Below are positions 1 through 10,799 of a DNA stretch of 64,000 bases, piece after piece. This DNA is from Chloranthus sessilifolius (taxonomy: Eukaryota > Streptophyta > Magnoliopsida > Chloranthales > Chloranthaceae): the NCBI GenBank assembly GCA_021018995.1, contig CM037596.1, forward strand, positions 14,955,501 through 15,019,500, written 5' to 3'. Positions within the stretch are counted from its first letter, which is position 1; each line of letters begins with the position of its first letter. The notes under the pieces are model-generated. The model saw only the letters and a list, made by a program, of their open reading frames with translations, searched no databases and was not told the DNA's origin. The translations under genes and the position numbers were made by a program.

Positions 1-801
1 TGCGTGAAGATCTCCGTCACCCCTGCAATCATTTCTAAGGTTCTCGGGATTCCCTTTAATCCGGATGGGGTGCTTTTTCCTCGTGAGTCAACTTCCCCTG
101 ATGACTATCCAGATTTCTCATGGCAGGACATCGTCGATTATGTGTGTCTATCTCCTGGTTTGAATCCTCAAACAACCATTCCTACAAATTTCCTCAAACA
201 TCATCTTTACGTCCTGCGTATATTGATTTTCGGTACCCGCTGGCTGAAGGTCGGTAATCTTAATGAGGTTTGACTTTTGGAGATTTATCTTATGTGGCTG
301 ATTGATACTGATCGACCTGTGTGTGCTTGCACCGCCATCTGGCAGCTGATGCGTGGTCGGTGCATCAAATCGCGAGACCAATCATCCATCCCGTTCCCCA
401 TCATTGTTTCCAAAATCCTTAATTCCTTTATGAGTGTTCCTGCTCATTCTCCCATTACCCTTCAGGGTACTGATTTTCTGCAAACTTATCTCACCACTCT
501 TGAGAACACTTGGAACAGCCATAATGATCCCACCCGTCCGTCTGCGTCCACGCCAGCTGTGTCTTCGTCCTCGGCTCGTGATCATCCTCTCTCTACCCTT
601 GATTTTCAAAATCTCGTTATCAATCATTTTGACTCCGTCGATTGGGCTATTCGAGTAGTTGTGGCTGAAGTGGGTGTTGTGCATTCTCGCGTTGACTCCT
701 TGGCAGATGATTTTGATCAGTGGTGCGCCAACCAAGCCTCGGAAGATGGAGATGAAGGTGTGCAAGGTGTTGATGGCTCGGGTGCTAGTGGACTAGTTTG
801 A
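1..801 (+). pseudogene. LTR-element ORF, putative plant transposon protein domain, 5' partial
   Basis: One reading frame runs from the window edge to the stop at 799-801, broken only by a TGA at 271-273, so the coding copy carries a single nonsense codon. The N-terminal part (ending with a 'WLKVGNL' stretch) followed by 'YLMWLID' resembles the domain annotated as 'putative plant transposon protein', found in gag-like ORFs of plant LTR elements. The C-terminal part is Ser/Pro-rich and then acidic. Downstream, at 1021-1260, lie the purine-rich GGTGGAGAAATTGG and AGGGGGAGAT motifs typical of plant retroelement 3' ends, followed by an LTR. It is therefore most likely the last ORF of an LTR retrotransposon whose 5' part is outside the window. 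The family assignment rests on pattern memory and was not tested by a search. Confidence 0.6.
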
Positions 802-1248
802 TCTTGCTCAGGGAAGTATCCCTTTGACTTTGCCTAGATGACACTTTTAAATTTTGGATATTGGCTATGGATTTTTTAAAGTATGGCTTGATAGATCGTT
901 GGTTATTTTTTTGTGGATATTGGTTAGTGAAATGATGTTTATTCTCTTTGTCGATCCTTCTTTCTGCTGGACAATTATCAATTTTGTTTATTGGTGATTG
1001 TCTCCCTTTGTCCATTCTAACAAAAAGGTGGAGAAATTGGATGTTTGGCGTTGGTTTATTTGTTTTGCAGGTGATGAATTAAGACCCATTTTGGCTTAGG
1101 ATAGGCATAGATTTAGGGGGAGATCATGAGTCTGTGTATTATTTCCTATCTATTTTCTCATATAAATCAATGTATAGGATTCGTGGGGTTTATTTGATGT
1201 AATTTACCTTGATCTGATGTAAACATGATTTTTGTCGTAGAATGTGAC

Positions 1249-2160
1249 AAAGGGAGAGATTGTTAGAACCTATTTGTCAGATTCTATTCCGACAACTGTG
1301 TAGATCTCCTTTAGGATATTTGAGTGCCAAGATGGATGGATCTACCCTGATGAAGTAAGCGTATCAATCACATTCTCGTGATTCCTTAAAATATATTTTT
1401 TTAAAGGAAGCTTAAAACACCAAAACCGGGGTTGTTGTCTGTTCACTGACAACGCGTTGTGATAATGTTGATAGCCCGTTGTTGTAACAGCACGTTGTTG
1501 TAACAACACGTTGTTAAAGCTGTAACAGCACACCGTCATATCTTTAACAGCGCACTGTTGGCCCACGAGACACCAACTCTGAACTTCTGGTTCCTTTTGT
1601 CTAAAAGGTCTTTTTGGACTTTTCCTATCTCAGGGTTTTAGGGTTTTTGATAAAAGGTTTTTTCAAATGAGGAGGGAAGATTAAGTAAGCAAAAGAGCTT
1701 CTTCCTCCTTGAGACAAAACCTTAGAGCTTGACCTTCTTCATCCTTTGAAACTATTGTGGTGTTTGCAAAAAGATTTTAACTCAAAGGTTTCTCTTCCTC
1801 TTCACCTTCAACTTCCTTTGTTTTGCTCAAGTATGTTGAGTGTTATTTAACCCTAGAGATTAGGGTGTGATTGATAGCCTTGTGGATCTCAAGGTGGATC
1901 GTTGTGAGTTTATCAACGGTAAAGGTGTGCATCAATATCAGAAAGCCGTGGAGGCGACCCGTGACGGGAAGTTGGAGTGCTTGGGGGTCTGATAGGGCAT
2001 GTGCATTTGTCGGTATATCATTCGGAATTCCTTGTACTCATTTATTTCATAGTGGATTTGGTGTGTGGACGTTTGTCCCGTGGTTTTTCCCAGTGATTGG
2101 GTTTCCACGTATATCTTGTGTTGTGTGTGATTGTTGGCTTTATTGTAATCTATAGATTAA
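1249..2160 (+). mobile_element. Polypurine tract and 3' LTR of the leftmost retroelement
   Basis: A purine run ending at 1260 is followed by TGTTAGAACC, a normal LTR start. The stretch around 2060-2140 has the 'GTGGTTTTTCCC...GGGTTTCCACGTA' pattern common near the 3' end of plant LTRs. The right boundary is approximate: LINE endonuclease-like coding sequence (- strand) is readable down to about 2165, so the LTR should end near 2150-2165. The left TSD and 5' LTR are outside the window. Confidence 0.6.
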
Positions 2161-2164
2161 ATCA

Positions 2165-2857
2165 GAATTAATCGAATACCCAATCCCATTCCGTAAATCA
2201 ACGAAATTTCATAAGCTAGGTAAAGATCAATCCATTGGCTGGTTGCAAGGGCCCTGTCTAACCTTTCTTTAATTAGTCCCATTCCCTCCTAGCCTTTAGT
2301 CCACATAAAATGTGAGTCTTTAAATCTGAGATCTCTGAAGCGACAATGATCGACAGCTTCAACAAAATTGCCAATCTTTGTTGGATTTTTGAGACGCCGA
2401 CCATATTTCTCCTTTATAGCCATGATTTCGTTAAATCTTCTACGCATAGCCAAGGGAGGGAACTTCTCGTGTTGAGATATTTGAGAAGATCCCATGATTC
2501 ATTGCGGTTATGTGTTGTTGGTTCCCCATAGAAACTAGTAAATCTCCATGAATGTTGATTTTCCCATCACTAACCTCCATGTCGATGTGAGACTTCGACG
2601 TTGAGATTGAATCGGCTATCGTACTGTTCCTCCAAAACACTGCAAGGCCACCCGAGCGACCACAACTATCGACGAAAATTGCACCATTCGCATTGAGCAT
2701 TCCTTTAATTCCATCCATCCCCCCCCCCCCCCCCCTTGTTTTTTTTTGTTTTTGAGAGGCAAATGAGATCGGGATCTACCTTCGGCACCAACGGCCGAAG
2801 GGCTCGAACTGTCTGGGGGTTCCAAGTCCCCCGACAGTTCCAGCATAGGAGAATCAT
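2165..2857 (-). pseudogene. L1-type LINE ORF2, endonuclease part only
   Basis: On the - strand an ATG at 2857 opens a peptide beginning MILLCWNCRG, the usual start of the apurinic-endonuclease domain of plant L1 ORF2. It continues with 'DPDLICL', 'SGGLAVFWR', 'GNFVEAVD', 'FMWTKG' and 'LIKERLDRALATSQW'. The frame is broken several times, including at an 18-bp C/G homopolymer (2721-2738). Reverse transcriptase is absent: the sequence runs into the LTR at about 2160. Loss of the 3' half with retention of the 5' end is the reverse of usual LINE 5' truncation and suggests interruption by the LTR element, with the rest lying left of the window. Confidence 0.75.
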
Positions 2858-3619
2858 TGGTCTCGGCGGAGTTGCAACGCAAGCTCTACCGTACGGGGGT
2901 GTTCAAGATTGAAACAATTTTACGCCTTCTTGAGTCCATATTCCAATTTCGTCTATTTTGTTCCTTCACTACAAATCTGTTTGGGATCAATACCAACTGA
3001 TACTCTTTTCCTTTTCCGTTCCTCCATGGTAGGTGTATTGTGGTGCAAAGGGGAATTAGGTTGGGTATTTTCAATTTGCTTGGTTGATGTTGTATGAGTA
3101 GGGCTAGTGGAAATTGGGTCATGGTTGAGATATAGGAATTGATTGTTGGGCTTTCGGATTGGGTAAGGGCATAGATTTTGGAATTGGTAGGAGCAGGGTT
3201 TATGGATTTGGTAGGAGCTGTTTGATTAATGATGGTTTGTGGTAGGGGTTTTGCCACGTCTAAATTTTCTGCATTTCTGCTAGAGTTAAGCTAATTGGGT
3301 GAGGAGATTCATAGGCTATGGGGTTAGGATATAAACACAGTCGATGGGTAGTAGCATTATGGGAGATGGTTGTGATGTCAAAGTTATTGGCATGGATTCT
3401 AGGTCACCAATTATGAGGAGATTTTCATATTTATTATCACAGATTTTTGGGTATTTGACACAGATTTTGGGGTCACAAGATATGGGAAGGTTATCAGATT
3501 TATTTTCATAGGTTTTCAAGTCATGGGATATGGGAGAAGGAGGGTGGCCGGCACGTGCCAGGCTTTTGAATGTTTGAAAATTAATGCCACTTCTGAATAC
3601 CTCAAGATTTACGGGGCCG

Positions 3620-4834
3620 CTATGCTGAATTGGTGGGGTAGAGGGAGTAACGGAAGAGGAGGCTTTTCAAGGAAGTGGTGGCGTTTAAGGAAGGGGTGGT
3701 TTCAAAAGATGGTGCAGCTTTTAAGGAAGAGTCAACCGTTACCTCTTCATCAGTGGTTTTTATCGCCATGCCGATTGGACTCTCGGAGTCAACTGACATC
3801 ATGGCCTTCTCATTTCTTGGAGACACTTTATGCATGATTGGCTCCACTTCTTGACTTAAAGGGCCCGTTACGACACTTACGTTTGATGCAAGCTCCATTG
3901 TAGCCGTTGGATCAATCGACACGGAAATCTGGGCCCCATGAGACTTAGGCTCTTTCGCATTTCCCACTTCCACTACAACACCACCAATGGTCATCGTCTT
4001 CCAACTAGCATGCCTGTTCACCGAGTCATTTCTTCGGCCATGAGAGTCAATAATGTCTTCCACTTTGCACTGCACCCTATACATTCGTGGATTAAGGAAT
4101 CGAGGAAACAAGACACGTAACCACACACCTTATTGATCAATGTCATCGCTTGTCGGGATAGTGTCGATTATGAAATCCCGTTCGGCATGCCCTATGATAC
4201 CACAATGAAGATAAAAATCCGACAACCTTTCGTACTGTATCTTTGCCCACTCCGGTTTACCGCCATCAAGATGCACAAGAATTCCCCTAGGCAGTGGTTC
4301 AAAGATACTGATTTCAACATGAATTCTAAGGAAGCGGCCCCATCCCACAACATCGGGATCAACATCCACCATCTCTACCTTTCCAATGTGTTATCCAATT
4401 GTGAACCCCACAATCTTGTTCATTGCACCTATAGGAAGACCAAAGACACGAATCCAAAATGAGGCTTTGTTAGAAAGATACTTACCGATGGGCATATTTG
4501 CTGCAAATTTTTCAAGGACAATCAACTGGTTAACGAAACACCATGGACCCGTACTCATAATTCTCTTCTTGTGTCCTAGATTAGAGAATTGGAAGAGAAA
4601 CATATTATCATCCAATTCTTTAATCTGTAGTTCCGTTTGAAGATTCCAATTATTTCAGATGTTCTCCTTTGCAATCTCTCTGTTCACCTTTTTCACCGTA
4701 ATTATTTTCCCAAGTAAGCAATTTTTACCGATACAATCGCTATCAGAAAGATCAATAGGGTTGAACTTGATTTCATTCCGTTCCGTTGAAGTCAAAGTAA
4801 ACTTTTCATTCCACTCCTTCAGGACTGCCTCCAT
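3620..4834 (-). pseudogene. L1-type LINE ORF1 (DUF4283 plus zinc knuckle)
   Basis: On the - strand a start at 4834 (MEAVLKEWNEKF) leads into a DUF4283-like region ('LSNKASFWIRVFGLP', 'GRFLRIHVEI') and then a CCHC-type knuckle region 'YERLSDFYLHCGIIGHAERDF'. The first and last Cys of the knuckle are replaced (by Tyr and Phe). Two nonsense codons stand in the same frame: one near 4649 after 'REIAKENI', and a TAA at about 4130 where relatives have Tyr in 'YGVWLR'. The C-terminal third is low complexity. ORF1 proteins of plant L1s are nucleic-acid-binding chaperones of the retrotransposition RNP. This copy cannot be functional. Confidence 0.75.
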
Positions 4835-4975
4835 GAAAGGATTAGTTGAAGATGAATAAAAAACTAGAGAAAAGCTCCCAATCGGAGATCACGAGAGAAG
4901 GGAAAGACTAGGCTTTCAGAGGCGGCTCCTACCTATCACAACGATAGAGGAGAGTTATGTTTGAGCACCAAAGCA
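4835..4975 (-). mobile_element. Probable 5' UTR of the L1-type LINE
   Basis: This is the sequence directly 5' (on the - strand) of the ORF1 start, GC-richer than its surroundings. No promoter motif can be called. The 5' end is placed where the sequence becomes AT-rich, so the boundary is approximate. Confidence 0.4.
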
Positions 4976-5014
4976 TTGAAAGATCAAAAGCATGCTTTCA
5001 TTGATTTTATTTTA

Positions 5015-5200
5015 TTATTATTTTCTGATAACTTGGGTGTGCGGGCTTCTTAGAGTACCCAACTAATCTTAGGGGAACGTACACACCCTAAGTGAGTACG
5101 TTTAGGATCATCACAGGTTATAAATCTCTACGGTGGGGGGATTCAAACTCAGGTCTCACACTTCCTTAGGCAGGTGCGTGGCCATCATGCCAAACCCCTT
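5015..5200 (-). mobile_element. tRNA-derived SINE
   Basis: On the - strand TTTGGCATGATGGCC (5180-5194) resembles a Pol III A box and GAGTTTGAATCCC (5138-5150) a B box, about 30-40 nt apart as in tRNA genes. The 3' side ends in an A/T-rich tail (AATAATAATAAAATAAAA) near 5000-5030. No cloverleaf or clear target duplication was found, so a SINE is favoured over a tRNA gene. Confidence 0.55.
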
Positions 5201-5250
5201 GAGGTTTACATTATAAATAATTGTGCACTCTAACATTTGGAGATACATGG

Positions 5251-5428
5251 ATATTTTAAAATAAGTTAGTCTAGGATGGGTGGCCACCCATCACACACAT
5301 ATGTGGAATTGCATGACGTGCACGGACTTCCAATGCATGGAAGTCCGTTCATGTCACAAAGATGTGTGGATTGCCGTGTCCACCCATGATGGGTGGACAC
5401 TCCTTATAGACTAACTCTTTAAAAATAT
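5251..5428. mobile_element. MITE with about 42-bp terminal inverted repeats
   Basis: The left end (ATATTTTAAAATAAGTTAGT at 5251, continuing CTAGGATGGG) is matched in inverted form by 5387-5428 (…GACTAACTCTTTAAAAATAT), with a few mismatches. A second nested inverted repeat surrounds GGAAGTCCGT near 5325-5350. No transposase is present. The superfamily is undetermined and the TSD unclear. Confidence 0.65.
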
Positions 5429-5982
5429 ACCAAATTATTGAAAGGTCAAAATCATACTATCACTTGCTTCCTCAAAGCAAGATATGATGGTCAGAGAAAT
5501 TGAGTCAGTACCAGATAACTAGCACAAGTTTCTAGCAATGGTATTTAGATCACTTTTATCTGTGTAATCAACATGTATGCCACTTGATAGGTAGGTGCGC
5601 TAAAGATCTTTGGTCTAAAAATTTAGATGGAAAATAATCACCATGTTTTTTAAAAAACATTGAACCTTATTGATAGGACCGAACTGTTAAGCTAAAGCGT
5701 GACTTTAGGGCTATGTTTTTGGAATCTATATCATGTCGAATTGAAAACTGACAATTTGACAGATGCGCCATGATCTCAAGATCTCTTATGTGGAAGATTG
5801 GAGCGAAAAGCCATCTCCATTTGGTGGGTGCTTTTAAAGCTACCCATAAAATAAGTACTGTACTAATGTGTAGTTCATGCGTTGTCTATCCTAATACAAC
5901 CTATAAAAATTTGAGAAGCACATGGAGAAAATCTTATGTATATATTTTTAAAGAGATCTTATTTTTCAATTTTAAGATATAT
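5429..5982. other. Intergenic DNA, nothing recognised
   Basis: AT-rich sequence with no coding signature, RNA gene or terminal repeats that could be supported. The 96-codon ORF here has no recognisable domain. Confidence 0.5.
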
Positions 5983-5991
5983 TTTTACTTT

Positions 5992-6363
5992 GGGAGCCAT
6001 TACTTGCAGTCAGAAATGTGGCCCTTGCACCGAAATTTAAAGAAAGACTTTGTATTTTAGAGACATGTGACATGTGAAAATGCAATTTGGACCGTCTGAT
6101 TTAAAGTTCATGATCTATAGATCCGTAGTGGATAAGATTAGAGCAAATCATATGATCTATTGTTGTCAACTGCTGAATCAAATAATAGCTTTTGACTATA
6201 TTTAATCACATGATGAAGATTATATTTCGTGCTAATCTTTTACACTTATTATCTTTAAATGACAAGCTCTAAATCAAAAGGTTTAGATGGGTTGCTAAAT
6301 TTATAGGTCTTTGTTTTAAACTCTGTGCAAGGGCCAAGTTTACGAGTGCAACTAATGGCACCC
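5992..6363. mobile_element. Mutator-like MITE (372 bp) with 9-bp target duplication
   Basis: Termini GGGAGCCATTACTTGCAGTC (5992) and, inverted, GGGTGCCATTAGTTGCACTC (ending 6363) form an imperfect TIR of about 50 bp. The 9 bp flanking the left end (TTTTACTTT, 5983-5991) and right end (TTTAACTTT, 6364-6372) differ at one position. A TIR starting with GGG plus a 9-bp TSD fits the Mutator superfamily. There is no coding capacity. Confidence 0.75.
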
Positions 6364-6469
6364 TTTAACTTTTTTGGATTTTAAATATAACTTTATCCAA
6401 CTTTAGTAATTTTTAACATTTTTTTAATGTCTCCATGTCTGGCTTATCCAAAACTTCTGGGATTTATGA

Positions 6470-6534
6470 GTTTAAAACAATGCTTCTCCAAGCAAGGCTT
6501 TAATACTGTGGTATATATATATATATATATATAT
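6470..6534. repeat. Left copy of a ~45-bp direct repeat plus (TA)n, flanking the MULE
   Basis: GTTTAAAACAATGCTTCT (6470) through TTTAATACTG and GTATATAT is repeated in the same orientation at 13884-13930 on the other side of the 7.3-kb Mutator-like element. A (TA)n run occupies about 6511-6533. Confidence 0.8.
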
Positions 6535-6768
6535 TAGGAAAATTTGCACTTTCGGCTCTATAAGTTTGCGTATTTGTAAAAATTGACCTATAGTTTCAAA
6601 CTTTGCAAAAGAGGCCAACTCCAAGCCAAGTCGTTTCCATATCAGCACCGACCTATTAAATGTCGAAAAAACCCTTGGCTTTTAACTTTCTTATATAGTT
6701 AACTTTAATCTTTTACTTTTACTTTTACTTTTTTGTAAAAATTGAGAGAATGATGACAAAACGCCGAC

Positions 6769-6964
6769 CATGGATCAAAATGCCAGAAAACCCGTACGTA
6801 TCGTCCGAGCCTGAAATCGATACGTATCGAACCGATACGGACAATACATTGAATGTATTGTTTGGCTCTTTTGATACAACTAACCGATACAGTACATTCA
6901 ATGTACCGTATCGTTCACCACCAATACCGATACGTATCGGTATCGGACGAAATTTTGATCCATG
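6769..6964. mobile_element. Small hAT derivative nested in the MULE (196 bp)
   Basis: Termini CATGGATCAAAATGCC and, inverted, CATGGATCAAAATTTCGTCC match the hAT family of 23794-29175 and 46893-53101. The interior is palindromic 'CGATACGTATCG' sequence. Flanking octamers ACGCCGAC (6761-6768) and GCACCAAC (6965-6972) agree at 5 of 8 positions, consistent with an aged TSD. Confidence 0.7.
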
Positions 6965-8554
6965 GCACCAACATAGCGGCAAAATAGCGAGAGCCAATTT
7001 TCAAGTATTTTTTTTTACTTTTAAACAAATATACTCTTCTGCTATCTTCACCATATAATCTGCTATGTTGACGCTATCTTACCGCTAACTTACATAGCGA
7101 ATTATTTTTATCCTCTTTTTTTTATTTGTTAATTAATTATTGTTATATTTTTTGCCGTTCCCACTAACTGATTCTAAAATGATGAAGTCTCTAAAGGCCT
7201 TCGGGAAGTGTGCTAGAGTTAGTGTTAGGAAATTTTACATGCATTGTAACGAAGAGAGAAAATGGATACTAGATGCATCAATTTTCGATCATTTATTTAG
7301 GATTTCTGAGAAATTAGTATTCATTGGAGACTTGGTTGACACGATTTTGAGCTTCTGGGTTAAGGATAATGTTGTCAAGGTCAAGAACACTAATGTACTA
7401 TTGCAGGAGTCTGATATATCATTGATTTTAGGCCTTAACATGTTAACGGAACCTGAGTCTGCGCATGTGACATTGTCAGAGCATGATATCATTCGATACA
7501 AATTCTTTCAGGGCCAGCCGGCTAAAAGGAGTGTTATTGAAGAAATAGCGGACAACGCTCAGGTTTCCAACGATTAATTTTGAAATTATCATTGTTGTTT
7601 CTCGTTTGCTCGTTCCTACTTCCGGACACATACCAGGAAGTGGATACCCAGTACTTGAACTTAGTCAATAACCTTGAAAAGTTGAACGAGTTTTCGTGGG
7701 CCCTGATAGTTTACAAAAATTTAGTAGAGTACATATCGAAGGCGATTGTCAGAAGGGAAGCGACCAAAACGTTACCAAATGGGCAATATAACATCTACAG
7801 ATGCACGATCGCCCTACAGATTTGGGTGTTCGAGCACTTTCTAAGAGTCGCCTCCCCCCCCCCCTCTTGTACTCCTTTGATAAATTCATTTCTGAGGCTA
7901 ATGAAATGGGAAGCCCTGAAATTCAGCCTGACTCCAAATTATTTTCAAGAAAAATTTCTTAAGTCTACGGTTATTATAGAACTTGGTACTGTAAAACACG
8001 AGTTACAGTAACAATCAATTCTACTCTTCCTCGTGCAAAGAGAAATGGAAAGGGAACGGAAAAGAAAATACCCGACCGAAGAAAAGATACATGAAGAAGA
8101 TGTCCAAACTTACGAGACACGTCCCCAAAAAAGAGATGAGGAGAGTCACGATGATGAGGATGAGGATGATGACAGTGACGCTAGCGATGAGTACGAGGTC
8201 GTTATTCGTCAACAGTCAGAAGCAAAGGGCAAGCAACCGGAGAGTAGGCACCAGCCAACCAGGGAGCAGCCGGCTACGGAACCCCATTTAATCAAAGAAG
8301 TAATCGAGCTAAGGAAAGAGTGCACATTTCTCCGTATGACTGTTAAAGAGATGAAAGGTAAATTTAGGCGTGCGTTTACGATGCTGAAAGGGCAAGCTAT
8401 GACTATTGAATAGCTCAGGAGAGAGAAGAAGATCCTACAGGAGAAAGTAGGGTCAATATAAGATCAGGTAACCAATTTAACAAGCAAAAATATCACAATA
8501 CGGAAGGATCTTGACGCTATTAAATCTCATTTGACAAAGGTACTAAATCCCTAA

Positions 8555-8622
8555 CTTAATATAGCGGACCATTAACTTAAGATGGCGGACCCCTAACTTA
8601 AGATAGCGGTTCACTATCTTAA
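8555..8622. repeat. 21-bp palindromic repeat cluster, 3 units (inside MULE)
   Basis: Units such as AGATGGCGGACCCCTAACTTA repeat at 21-bp spacing. Each is a loose inverted repeat around GCGG..CCGC. The cluster lies between two blocks of the Ulp1-like gene and shares its consensus with those at 10310-10450 and 13340-13577. Confidence 0.75.
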
Positions 8623-8725
8623 GTTATTTTTATTAATGTCATTTTAATTGAAATATATTTGGCAATCAAATTTTTTATTAATGTAATTTTTGAATGATGT
8701 AGGATGATATTCTGTCCTCCATTCT

Positions 8726-8945
8726 CTTTGACGCTTTCGTCCCCCCTCAACCCACTACCCCTCACTCCACTGCCCTTGAACCCATTGCTCCTCAACCCAC
8801 TGCCCCTCAACCCACTACCCCTCACTCCACTGCCCTTGAACCCAATGCTCCTCAACCCACTGCCTCTCAACCCCCTGCCCCCAAAACTTCTTCCCTTGAA
8901 CCCCCTGCCCTTGCCCCTCAACCCCTTGCCAGCCAACCCCTGACC
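8726..8945 (+). repeat. Pro-rich coding minisatellite in the Ulp1-like gene
   Basis: Tandem repeats of about 12-15 bp based on CCTCAACCCACTGCC encode, in the frame that runs into the Ulp1 domain, repeats of 'APQPTAPQPT' type. Long antisense Gly-rich and sense Pro/Leu-rich ORFs here are shadows of the same repeat. Confidence 0.7.
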
Positions 8946-10311
8946 GAGGCCTTGCACGAAGTGGGTGATGAGAATGCTCCACCTACCCAGCCTTCTTGTG
9001 AGTCGCAACCGACATCATTGAAATTAATTTTACTGAAACTATCTACTTCAAAGAGTAAAGCCGAGAAGGGCATGGGATATGACTTGCGTGCTCAGAAGAA
9101 GAGAAAGACTCCGACCAGCGAAGCCGCTATTAACGTAAAGATTCCAAGAGTGGTCGTGGAGGAGGATGAGGTTGAGCCACAATCCATGGAGCATAAATTT
9201 ATGCTCAGTTTTTGGAACCAGCCGGTGAATGAGAACACTGTGATCGTCAATAATGTCATGGGTGTTGACATCACAATTGCTACTTTAAGGGTCCTCAAAG
9301 GACGCACGTGGCTCGACAATGAAGTCATCGACGCGTACTTTAAGGTTCTTGAGAATAAAATTGACTCAATATTTCTAGAAAAGGTGAAAAAAGCTAGTTC
9401 GCTTCTGTCACGGCCCTGGTAGGGTTTCAATTCTTTATTGTTTTCTTTATTTCTTTCTTTATCTGTTTTTCCATTTCATGACTTTCAATTCACGCCTTTC
9501 AGACCTTGATTATAGCGGATCAAGTAAAATTTGGAAAATTTTCCATGATCAAGATCTGGGAGCACTCAACGACTTCGATAAGCGGCTGGGATACTGTAAC
9601 AAGTGGCAGGTTCGTCACCGTTGTAAGCTGCTTGAAGCCCAACTTACCAATGCCCCACGCGGAATTCACGCAGTCGATTGTGGGACGGTAAGTTTTTTTT
9701 TAAGACTCCACTCCGCTTTAAGTCACGTCAACATTTTTTTATGTTTTTTATTATTTAAAACTCTATTGATTATATCTCCGATTCCATTTCTGTGTAGATT
9801 TTTTTCCGATGCATAGTAAAAAACATAGTCACTAGGCCTTGGCCATAATATCCGCAGGTGATCATATTGTTAAGTTGATAGACTCGACAGACCGACAGTG
9901 CTCAGGAAAGTTCGATGTGCACAAACAATGTCTATTAGATAATCTGCCACGCCTTCTTCACGATATCGGTCTAAAGTCTGCTCTAGATCAATCGTGGAAG
10001 TTAACGGTCATAGACAGTGTCGATCTCCCGTGCCAATGCAACGGTTGGGATTGTGGTATTTTTGTACTAAAGTATATCGAATACTTCTTCCAAAGGTGGA
10101 CTGTCGATTTCGAGGAGAAACACATGCAACAATTTATAGTCGAAATCGGACATTCATTGGACACATTCAGGAGTTAAATTTTTTATTTTTTTTTCTATTT
10201 GTATATTTTTGTAACAATTGTTTAGGTTATATTATAAAATTAATTTGTATTATTTTCATTTGTGTAAATTTTTTTATATTTTTTCCTATATTTTGATTAA
10301 TTTTAACAATA

Positions 10312-10452
10312 AGATGGCGGATCGCTATCTTAAGACAGTGATCCACTATCTTAAGTTAGCGATCCGCTAACTTAAGAAGGCGAACCGCTATCATAAGTTA
10401 GCGATCCGTGAACTTAAGTTAGCGATCCGCTATCTTAAGTTAGCGGATCACG
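10312..10452. repeat. 21-bp palindromic repeat cluster, about 6.5 units (inside MULE)
   Basis: The unit consensus AGTTAGCGATCCGCTAACTTA is nearly self-complementary around GATC. It lies between the convergent 3' ends of the Ulp1-like gene and the transposase gene. The units differ by several substitutions, so the array is old or was maintained loosely. Confidence 0.85.
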
Positions 10453-10590
10453 GTTGATAGCTCATAATCTCTAATATGCGACAATTTACTCTATTTTGTA
10501 ATTTCATTTCAAATTCTAAGAAATTTACACGACTGTCGGTTATCTCCATATTCATTATAATTTTTACATCATAGTGGTCGCACTTCGCCT

Positions 10591-10768
10591 TTAGATCTTA
10601 TTCTCCTTTTCTTCAAACGACCGGCTTGACGTATCTTGTGCGGAGGCAAAACCTCGATGTCGTCCATTAACGCAGTCCATTGGCATTTATCAACGGTCGG
10701 CATAAAGTGTTCTTTGTAAGTTTTCTTAAACAAGTTACTGGTAAACCAGTGCTCACAAAACTGGGGGA

Positions 10769-10799
<31 letters not shown>

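Larger units (their letters stand above)
7140..10177 (+). pseudogene. Ulp1-like cysteine protease gene of the MULE
   Basis: The coding sequence is in pieces. 7140-7577 and 7580-8011 resemble the DUF1985-type N-terminal domain that accompanies plant Ulp1-like transposon proteins ('LSEHDIIRYKFF', 'LNEFSWALIVYKNLVEYI', 'IALQIWVFEHF'). 8033-8413 is acidic, then coiled-coil-like. 8704-8943 is a Pro/Ala/Thr/Gln-rich tandem repeat. 8952-9422 contains 'RTWLDNEVIDAYFKVL', the Ulp1 entry motif. 9797-10177 holds the catalytic end: His at 9830-9832 in 'KKHSH', Asp at 9881-9883 in 'LIDS', and Gln/Cys in 'CQCNGWDCG' with Cys at 10052-10054. A TAG (9833-9835) replaces the Trp that normally follows the catalytic His. 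Ulp1/SENP enzymes process SUMO; the role in the transposon is unknown. Exon borders other than the acceptor near 9796 are uncertain. Confidence 0.75.

Noticed and set aside
1342-1566. ORF within GTTGTAACAACACG repeats
   Set aside because: Lies inside the LTR and consists of short GTTGTTGTAACAGC repeats; no domain.
5015-5200. tRNA gene
   Set aside because: Only box A/B similarity, no cloverleaf pairing or anticodon stem, with an A-rich tail; a SINE fits better.
8619-9008. Gly/Arg-rich ORF on the - strand
   Set aside because: Antisense shadow of the Pro-rich coding minisatellite of the Ulp1-like gene.
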